NCBI GenBank assembly: GCA_046262935.1
Contig: JBHELT010000007.1
Location: forward strand, 1 to 18,808
Direction of reading: 5' to 3'
Source of the DNA: JBHELT01 sp046262935
GTDB taxonomy: Bacteria > Actinomycetota > CADDZG01 > JAHWKV01
DNA: 18,808 bases
Shown here one piece after another: positions 1 through 4,199 of the stretch; positions within the stretch are counted from its first letter, which is position 1; every line of letters starts with the position of its first letter. A program made the translations under genes and the position numbers. A model generated the notes under the pieces. The model worked only from the letters and a program-made list of their open reading frames with translations. It did not search any database and had not been told where the DNA came from.

Positions 1-210
1 GTCGCGCTCGATGTGGCGCGATCGAGTTACATCGGCATCAACAAGACGGGTGCGGTCCTTTGGCCACTTCTTGCGAAGGGGGCCGATGAGGATGAACGCG
101 TAGCTGCCGTGGTCGCAAAGTTCGATATCGATGAGCCAACTGCGCGAGCCGACATCGCATCATTCATCGATGGCCTTATGCAAAGAGAACTTCTAGAGAA
201 ATCAACATGA
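1..210 (+). CDS. PqqD-like RRE (lasso B1-type) protein, 5' truncated
   Basis: The reading frame is open from base 1, so the true start lies outside the window; a GTG at 13 is the first start-like codon inside but need not be used. The visible 69 residues have the PqqD fold pattern: a Gly-x-Asn-x-Thr-Gly-x-x-x-Trp stretch near the beginning, then a helix-rich tail ending in a Leu-x-x-x-x-Leu-Leu-Glu motif. In lasso and other RiPP systems this domain (RRE, or B1) binds the leader peptide and presents the precursor to the protease. The next gene starts within its stop codon (ATGA), so the two are translationally coupled, as split B1/B2 pairs usually are. It probably recognises the leader of the precursor at 3168-3338. 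PqqD-like chaperones also accompany other RiPPs and HPr-kinase-like proteins, so the lasso role rests on its neighbours. Confidence 0.85.
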   Translation, partial: VALDVARSSYIGINKTGAVLWPLLAKGADEDERVAAVVAKFDIDEPTARADIASFIDGLMQRELLEKST

Positions 211-581
211 GTGCAAGGTTCGCGCCGAGTAACCTGCGCGCTGCGCTATGGGCGTGGCGTGCGGCCGGCAGGGTGCGACGAGGCACAAGGCGCGACGGTT
301 TGGATGCGAAGGTCGACCTTCCGAAAGTCCCAGAAGTTCCCGACGCCGCCGAGCGCGGCGTCCGCGCAGTGCTGAGAAGGCGCGGCGAGACCTGTTTGGT
401 GAGGGCCAAGGTTCTGCAATCGTTTCGATCGGCCCACGGCCGCAACGATGATCTGATCATCGGGGTCACTGCGCCGAGCAAGGGCTTCAGGGCCCACGCC
501 TGGCTCGACGGGGACCAGCCATGTCACGACGAAGGTTTCAGCGAACTACTAAGAAGGCCCTCGACGGCCGCAAGTCGATGA
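207..581 (+). CDS. Lasso peptide B2-type leader protease (transglutaminase fold)
   Basis: 124 residues. The second half matches the Transglut_core3/lasso B2 family: Cys63 in a Glu-Thr-Cys-Leu-x-Arg-Ala-x-x-Leu-Gln motif, His97 in His-Ala-Trp-Leu, then Asp101 or Asp103, giving a Cys-His-Asp triad. B2 enzymes cut the leader from the precursor after the residue following the conserved Thr(-2). The N-terminal 45 residues are basic and not distinctive. The protein is slightly short for a free-standing B2 but keeps all catalytic positions. Its ATG overlaps the stop of the PqqD-like gene by 4 bp, which fixes the start. A hairpin lies 10 bases past the stop but its T-run is on the other strand. The family call is firm; the substrate is inferred from the leader motif at 3168-3338. 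Confidence 0.85.
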   Translation: MSARFAPSNLRAALWAWRAAGRVRRGTRRDGLDAKVDLPKVPEVPDAAERGVRAVLRRRGETCLVRAKVLQSFRSAHGRNDDLIIGVTAPSKGFRAHAWLDGDQPCHDEGFSELLRRPSTAASR

Positions 582-585
582 CGAA

Positions 586-615
586 ATAAAAACGGCCCCC
601 AGGAAGGGGGCCGTT
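586..615 (-). terminator. Rho-independent terminator of the small secreted-protein gene
   Basis: A perfect 10-bp stem (591-600 with 606-615, aacggccccc/gggggccgtt) with a 5-nt loop. On the minus strand the stem is followed by a run of T (TTTTTATTT, complement of 582-590). It lies 17 bases after the stop of the minus-strand gene 632-1036. On the plus strand no T-run follows, so it should act mainly on the minus-strand transcript, though the hairpin may still slow the B2 transcript. Confidence 0.85.
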
Positions 616-631
616 GTCGATGCTAGGAGAA

Positions 632-1036
632 TCAACGACCAGGACGCTGCTCGATGTCATTGGGAGTGCCGACCAAAGCGTAAGAGCCGGGCCCGCTTGC
701 CGTAGCGGAGTCGACGACGTCGGTTGCTGCCTTGAAGGTCCCGAAACCGGCCTGCGGCAATGCGCTTTCGTGACCCGGGTAGGTGATCCGCGTGGTATGG
801 CCGTCAATAGTTCTGAGCACGACGACATGCCAATCCCCAGCGCCGCTGATGTTCTGATCGACGCTGTCGGGCGATCTCCATCCCCTGCAACCGCTGGACG
901 AACTCGAGTCTGCCGTCGCCACAAGGCACGCTTTTCCAAGATCAGTTCCGTCCGCATGCGCCAGCATCGGAACCGCACCTGCCGCGGCAAGCACTGTAGC
1001 TAGAGCGATGTTCCGTAGACCCTTCTTCCCATTCAT
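632..1036 (-). CDS. Small secreted protein of unknown function
   Basis: 134 residues from the ATG at 1036. This start is chosen over the longer in-frame ATG at 1114 because a GAGAGGGG ribosome site lies just upstream and because it places a textbook signal peptide at the N-terminus: Lys-Lys and Arg, then a hydrophobic stretch rich in Ala, Val and Leu, ending Ala-His-Ala, with cleavage likely after residue 28. The mature part is about 106 residues with two cysteines flanking a Ser-run, which could form a disulfide. I do not recognise a domain. The gene is inserted, reversed, between the protease and the cyclase of the lasso locus and has its own terminator, so it is an independent unit. It might be a target, an immunity factor or simply a bystander; the sequence does not decide. 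Confidence 0.75.
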   Translation of the reverse strand: MNGKKGLRNIALATVLAAAGAVPMLAHADGTDLGKACLVATADSSSSSGCRGWRSPDSVDQNISGAGDWHVVVLRTIDGHTTRITYPGHESALPQAGFGTFKAATDVVDSATASGPGSYALVGTPNDIEQRPGR

Positions 1037-1169
1037 GATCTGCCCCTCTCCATTAGTTTCGTCAATCCGTGACCCCAATAGCGATACTTTGAGTGAATGA
1101 TTCGCCATTTCCAAGCGAATTCCTGCTTATCAACCAAACTTTGCGCAGGTTGTCGTAGGTTGGTTCGTT

Positions 1170-2309
1170 GTGGCTAGTGCGGAAGGACTAACGGCTGTCG
1201 AAGTCGCCTCACACATGGTGTTGGGCGGCTCACTGATTGCGAACTCCATCAACACAGACGCGGAAGATCCAGTCAAATCCCTCGAAGCGGAAATCCTGAT
1301 CAAGCTGCAATCCGGCGACTGCTACGTCAGTTTCTCAGGTGGCCGGGATTCTTCGACTATCCTGGCCACCGGGGCACGCGTTGCGAAAGCCCATAGGTTG
1401 CGCCCCCCCGTGCCGGTCACCCTGAGATTCGCCTCTGATCCCGCATCCCATGAATCCGAGTGGCAAGACGGATTGGTCAACTCACTCGGGCTCGATGATT
1501 GGAAGGTCATCGATATGGAGCATGACCTTGAGTTACTGGGGCCATGGGCCGAACGATCCATCCGCGAATTCGGCCTGACTTTTCCTTCGAACGCTTACTT
1601 GCACATGCCCATGTTCGAGTTCGCCCGAGGAGCCACCCTAATGACTGGCTTGGACGGCGACGGGCTGTTCGGGAGTTGGCGTTGGCGATCGCACTCGGCG
1701 ATCAGGAACCGGCAGCGGAAGCCTCGCCCCCGCGAGATACCCGGCATGGTCCACGCCATGATGCCCGCCGGGATGCGTGCCGCGATCGGTCATGTGAATG
1801 GAAAGATGGATATCCATTGGCTCAAAGAGCCGTTTCGAAGCCGCCTGCGCAAGCAATGGGTAGACGAGGTTTCCAGGGAGCCGTCACATTGGGCTCGCTG
1901 GGTGGAATGGTTCGCCGGCCGCCGTTATCTGACCCTCGCGACTTCTTCGCTGCAACGTCTCGCTTCCTTGAGTGACACACGAGTTGTTCATCCGTTCCTA
2001 TCTCAAAGATTCCTAAGTTCGATCGCCGCAAAAGCCGCGCCCGGTGGTTTCGGGAATCGAACCGAAGCCATGAAAATGCTCTTCGGTGGAGTAGTTCCCG
2101 ATGAGATCCTTGAGCGTTCCTCGAAGGCCCGATTCGTTTCCAGCCTTTGGGGACCCAAAACGCGGCAGTTCATCCAAGACTGGGATGGGTCAGGCATCGA
2201 TGTAGCAGTTATAGACGAGCAGGCCCTGCGTGAGGAATGGGCCAATACGGAACCGAACTTCGCAACCTCATTGCTCGTTCAGCAGGCCTGGTTGGCGAGC
2301 ATTCGATGA
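1170..2309 (+). CDS. Asparagine-synthetase-like protein, probable lasso macrolactam synthetase lacking the glutaminase domain
   Basis: 379 residues. The ATP-pyrophosphatase loop Ser-Gly-Gly-Arg-Asp-Ser-Ser is at 56-62 (usual form has Leu in place of Arg) and the second conserved loop, Gly-Leu-Asp-Gly-Asp-Gly-Leu-Phe-Gly, is at 160-168. Lasso cyclases of this family adenylate the side-chain carboxylate of the core Asp or Glu so that the N-terminal amine can attack it. Lasso cyclases usually carry an N-terminal Ntn-type domain and run to 500-600 residues; here only about 55 residues precede the loop, so that domain is absent. The frame is open back to 1101 without another ATG, GTG or TTG, so GTG 1170 is the likely start. 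A TAGGTT box at 1156-1161 suggests a near-leaderless message. The stop is one base from the stop of the convergent kinase gene. Asparagine synthesis proper is unlikely without a glutaminase half. Confidence 0.85.
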   Translation: MASAEGLTAVEVASHMVLGGSLIANSINTDAEDPVKSLEAEILIKLQSGDCYVSFSGGRDSSTILATGARVAKAHRLRPPVPVTLRFASDPASHESEWQDGLVNSLGLDDWKVIDMEHDLELLGPWAERSIREFGLTFPSNAYLHMPMFEFARGATLMTGLDGDGLFGSWRWRSHSAIRNRQRKPRPREIPGMVHAMMPAGMRAAIGHVNGKMDIHWLKEPFRSRLRKQWVDEVSREPSHWARWVEWFAGRRYLTLATSSLQRLASLSDTRVVHPFLSQRFLSSIAAKAAPGGFGNRTEAMKMLFGGVVPDEILERSSKARFVSSLWGPKTRQFIQDWDGSGIDVAVIDEQALREEWANTEPNFATSLLVQQAWLASIR

Positions 2310-2310
2310 G

Positions 2311-3117
2311 CTAGCCAGATATCGCATCCAAAAGGTCGTCCAAAGCAAAGGTCCAGTTAGGCTTTCGTGTCAGCCGGTACATCGGCAGGGATGCAAGATC
2401 AAGCAGCCGCTTTGGATCAGGTGGAGGTATCAGCCATCCCGCTTGAGCGGCCAGATTCTTCAATGCCACGGATGCCGGGGTCCGACTGATAGACAAGTCC
2501 CCCCATGCGAGTTCGATCCAGCCTGCAAGGGGCGAAGTTTCAGGGCACGGGGGAACCTTGTACCGCCACCGGTCCCCGCGAACGACTTCCACTTCAGCTG
2601 TCAGACCCAGTGCGTCGACTGCCGGAGCCCTGAGGTCTACGCATCGAGGGCCTGCGAATGCTGTCATGCCGTCGATCACCAATACGTCGTCGGTCAGTAC
2701 CGGCAACCCCTCCTTCGCGGCCGCGGCCAGGAAACTACTCTTGCCCATCCCTTTGTCACCGATCACTCCCCAAACCTTGCCTTGGACGATTAAACCTCCC
2801 GCGTGGAAACTCTCTCGGTCCAGCCATTTGGAAAGGCAAACAGCGACCAGCGATAGGAAAGGATGAGCTATCTCCCCGGGAATGAATGCGAATGGCCTAA
2901 CGAAATTGGCTACATAGCCATCACGTCGAAAGTCGAGATAGCCGCCGCCTAGCAGGTTCATCCTCGCCACGGATTCACTCATTTCAACCGGCCCCGCTTG
3001 TGCACCCTGGTCGATGGTCATCTCAACCTGCACTGTCGGATATGTCGGATTCGGCGGAATATTGAGCAAGGTACCGTCAATCGACGTATTGAACCCGTAG
3101 GCGCTGCCTGTTACCAT
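2311..3117 (-). CDS. HPr kinase-like P-loop protein of the lasso locus
   Basis: 268 residues. The C-terminal half shows the HPr-kinase-type nucleotide site: His105 before a beta strand, the P-loop Gly-Asp-Lys-Gly-Met-Gly-Lys-Ser at 120-127, and an Asp-Asp pair at 143-144 for metal binding. The N-terminal 90 residues are the divergent part seen in such proteins. Relatives encoded in lasso clusters (the paeninodin type) phosphorylate a Ser at the precursor C-terminus, and related proteins often pair with PqqD-like chaperones. The predicted precursor ends in Val, with Ser21 of the core as the nearest hydroxyl, so a different site or another role is possible. The gene converges on the cyclase gene with one base between stops and starts 50 bases from the precursor gene on the opposite strand. 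A TAGAGT box 6 bases before the ATG suggests a leaderless message, although readthrough from the exopolysaccharide genes could also express it. Confidence 0.8.
   Translation of the reverse strand: MVTGSAYGFNTSIDGTLLNIPPNPTYPTVQVEMTIDQGAQAGPVEMSESVARMNLLGGGYLDFRRDGYVANFVRPFAFIPGEIAHPFLSLVAVCLSKWLDRESFHAGGLIVQGKVWGVIGDKGMGKSSFLAAAAKEGLPVLTDDVLVIDGMTAFAGPRCVDLRAPAVDALGLTAEVEVVRGDRWRYKVPPCPETSPLAGWIELAWGDLSISRTPASVALKNLAAQAGWLIPPPDPKRLLDLASLPMYRLTRKPNWTFALDDLLDAISG
3089..3117 (+). promoter_or_regulatory. Candidate promoter of the lasso precursor gene
   Basis: TTGAAC at 3089-3094 and TACCAT at 3112-3117 are separated by exactly 17 bases and each matches the sigma-70 consensus at 4 of 6 positions. 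Transcription would start near 3124, leaving a leader of about 44 bases before the GTG at 3168. The boxes lie inside the first codons of the oppositely oriented kinase gene. The match is moderate and could be chance. Confidence 0.35.
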
Positions 3118-3129
3118 AGCTGCACTCTA
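3117..3129 (-). promoter_or_regulatory. Candidate -10 box for a leaderless kinase transcript
   Basis: On the minus strand TAGAGT (3129 to 3124) lies 6 bases before the ATG at 3117, so transcription would begin at or next to the start codon. No convincing ribosome site is present. This is the same arrangement seen at 15297 and 15357. Confidence 0.35.
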
Positions 3130-3167
3130 AGTGACCAATTCGTCCAAAGTTCAGCGGGGGTGGAACA

Positions 3168-3338
3168 GTGCATTCGCAGGAAGTTTACGAAAATCCAGAA
3201 TCGCGTCTTGAATACGAAGCGCCGTCGATCGAAGATCTGGGCTCAGTTTCAGACCTGACCTTAGGAACGAACATCCCAGGAAGCGGAGACGCATTCTTAG
3301 GAATCCCGGCTCCAGGTCAGCTCTCAGGGGGAGTCTAG
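3168..3338 (+). CDS. Lasso peptide precursor (predicted A gene)
   Basis: A 56-codon gene starting GTG with a GGGGGTGG ribosome site at 3156-3163 and stopping at TAG 3336-3338. The leader holds Tyr16-Glu-Ala-Pro19-Ser-Ile21, then Leu24-Gly25, then Leu30-Thr31-Leu32. Taking Gly33 as core residue 1 puts Tyr at -17, Pro at -14, Ile at -12 and Thr at -2, the positions known to be read by the RRE and protease in lasso systems. The 24-residue core begins Gly-Thr-Asn-Ile-Pro-Gly-Ser-Gly-Asp, so a Gly1-to-Asp9 isopeptide ring of nine residues is expected, followed by a 15-residue tail with Phe11, Leu12, Ile14, Gln19 and Leu20 as possible plugs and a Gly-Gly-Val end. The core has no Cys, Lys or Arg. 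From composition I calculate a neutral monoisotopic mass near 2163.1 Da for the cyclised core. The PqqD-like, B2, cyclase and kinase genes nearby support the call. Its stop overlaps that of the convergent gene at 3335. Confidence 0.85.
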   Translation: MHSQEVYENPESRLEYEAPSIEDLGSVSDLTLGTNIPGSGDAFLGIPAPGQLSGGV

Positions 3339-3817
3339 GCTCCAACTGCACCGGTTCTTCTAACCTTTCTTCGACGCGAGTGAGCGCGTCTTCTGATCGT
3401 CATCAAGAATCCTCCAACGAACATCGCCGAGCCAACTCCGAACAAGATGTTCACCAGGTTCACAACCAACGGCGGTCGAACTATCAATAGGTACGCGGCA
3501 GCTTTCAAACGCTGACCGGTTTCATCATCGCAAGATGCAGATAGCACCGCGCGGCCAGTCCCGGATGCCGGTGGAACGGTAAGCGTCGCTGTGAAGACAC
3601 CAAGATCATCAGCGGTCAGTGAATCTTTTAGGTCCCCCGTCGTGGTTTTAAGATCGATCGCTATCACGGCCCCCGGAGCGCAGCTGCCTCCACGCACCTC
3701 AACCGCGCTGCCAAGAGGCGCGCGCAATGGCTGAACCTTCAAAGAAAGATCGGCGAAGGCGGGGGAGCCTGCGAGCACGAACAGGCTTGTCGTTAACAGA
3801 ACAAGGATGCGTTTCAT
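3335..3817 (-). CDS. Membrane-anchored surface protein with Ig-like domain
   Basis: 160 residues. An N-terminal signal peptide (Met-Lys-Arg then a hydrophobic run, ending Ala-Phe-Ala at about residue 22) is followed by about 95 residues that look like a single beta-sandwich (Ig-like) domain with two cysteines, one in a Gly-Gly-Ser-Cys-Ala-Pro-Gly turn and one in Ser-Ala-Ser-Cys-Asp-Asp. A transmembrane segment follows at about 118-142 and then a very basic tail (Arg-Arg-Arg, His-Ser-Arg-Arg-Arg-Lys) that would stay in the cytoplasm. There is no LPXTG-type sorting signal. It is the last gene of the exopolysaccharide operon; its ATG directly follows the stop of the 63-residue gene. A role in holding or exporting the polymer at the surface is inference. 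Its stop shares the palindrome CTAG with the lasso precursor stop. Confidence 0.75.
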   Translation of the reverse strand: MKRILVLLTTSLFVLAGSPAFADLSLKVQPLRAPLGSAVEVRGGSCAPGAVIAIDLKTTTGDLKDSLTADDLGVFTATLTVPPASGTGRAVLSASCDDETGQRLKAAAYLLIVRPPLVVNLVNILFGVGSAMFVGGFLMTIRRRAHSRRRKVRRTGAVGA

Positions 3818-4009
3818 TCAGCGAACACCCATGAGGGCGGTTATGAAAGTGACCGCGACGCCAACGATGATCGCCGCCGACAAGATCAATAAAGTTTCGC
3901 CGTTGCGCAATTCCAGTGCGTTGGTTTTCTTCCACCAACTGCGATGCTTGCGGGTGGCGGGCTCAGTCGTCACGTTTGGCGCGGGTTCGTTTCGGCGCTT
4001 CCATCGCAT
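3818..4009 (-). CDS. Small single-pass membrane protein
   Basis: 63 residues from ATG 4009, or 51 from the GTG at 3973, which overlaps the upstream stop by 11 bases and may be the true coupled start. The N-terminal part is hydrophilic and basic; a hydrophobic helix of about 20 residues (Leu-Leu-Ile-Leu-Ser-Ala-Ala-Ile-Ile-Val-Gly and on) fills the C-terminal third. The cytoplasmic part contains Arg-Ser-Trp-Trp-Lys-Lys just ahead. No family is recognised. It sits between a coiled-coil gene and the Ig-like surface protein with almost no spacing, so the three are likely translated together. Confidence 0.65.
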   Translation of the reverse strand: MRWKRRNEPAPNVTTEPATRKHRSWWKKTNALELRNGETLLILSAAIIVGVAVTFITALMGVR

Positions 4010-4199
4010 CGATGCGTCTGATCAGGGTATCGATCTCCCGCCGAAGGTCTTCGATCGACCCCTCCAACTTATCGATGCGCGATCCTTCCCCGATGCGCGG
4101 CGACAGGGGATCGGGAAGCCTCGGCTCCGGCCCCGCCGGGCTATCTTGTGGCGGGGACTCGCCCCAGATCTTTCGATAGGTCTCTTTGTCCATGTTCAC
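3963..4199 (-). CDS. Small coiled-coil protein
   Basis: 78 residues. The N-terminal 38 residues are rich in Pro, Ser and Glu and look disordered. Residues 40-67 form a clear heptad-repeat helix (Ile-Asp-Lys-Leu-Glu, Ile-Glu-Asp-Leu, Ile-Asp-Thr-Leu-Ile, Ile-Asp-Ala-Met) that should oligomerise, followed by a basic tail. Its ATG overlaps the TGA of the sugar-transferase/DUF4012 gene by 4 bp, so it is coupled to it. Function unknown; it may bridge the transferase fusion and the small membrane proteins encoded after it. Confidence 0.7.
   Translation of the reverse strand: MNMDKETYRKIWGESPPQDSPAGPEPRLPDPLSPRIGEGSRIDKLEGSIEDLRREIDTLIRRIDAMEAPKRTRAKRDD

Noticed and set aside
586..615. Terminator for the RRE/B2 transcript on the plus strand
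   Set aside because: The plus strand has no T-run after the stem; the T-run is on the minus strand.
1037..1114. Longer N-terminus for the small secreted protein
   Set aside because: It would bury the signal peptide inside the protein; the ATG at 1036 has its own ribosome site.
1170..2309. Housekeeping asparagine synthetase
   Set aside because: There is no glutaminase domain, the protein is far too short, and it lies beside an RRE, a B2 protease and a lasso precursor.
3151..3351. A 66-codon minus-strand frame covering the lasso precursor
   Set aside because: It is the antisense shadow of the precursor, with an Arg/Leu-rich composition typical of shadows, and it overlaps the end of the 3335-3817 gene.
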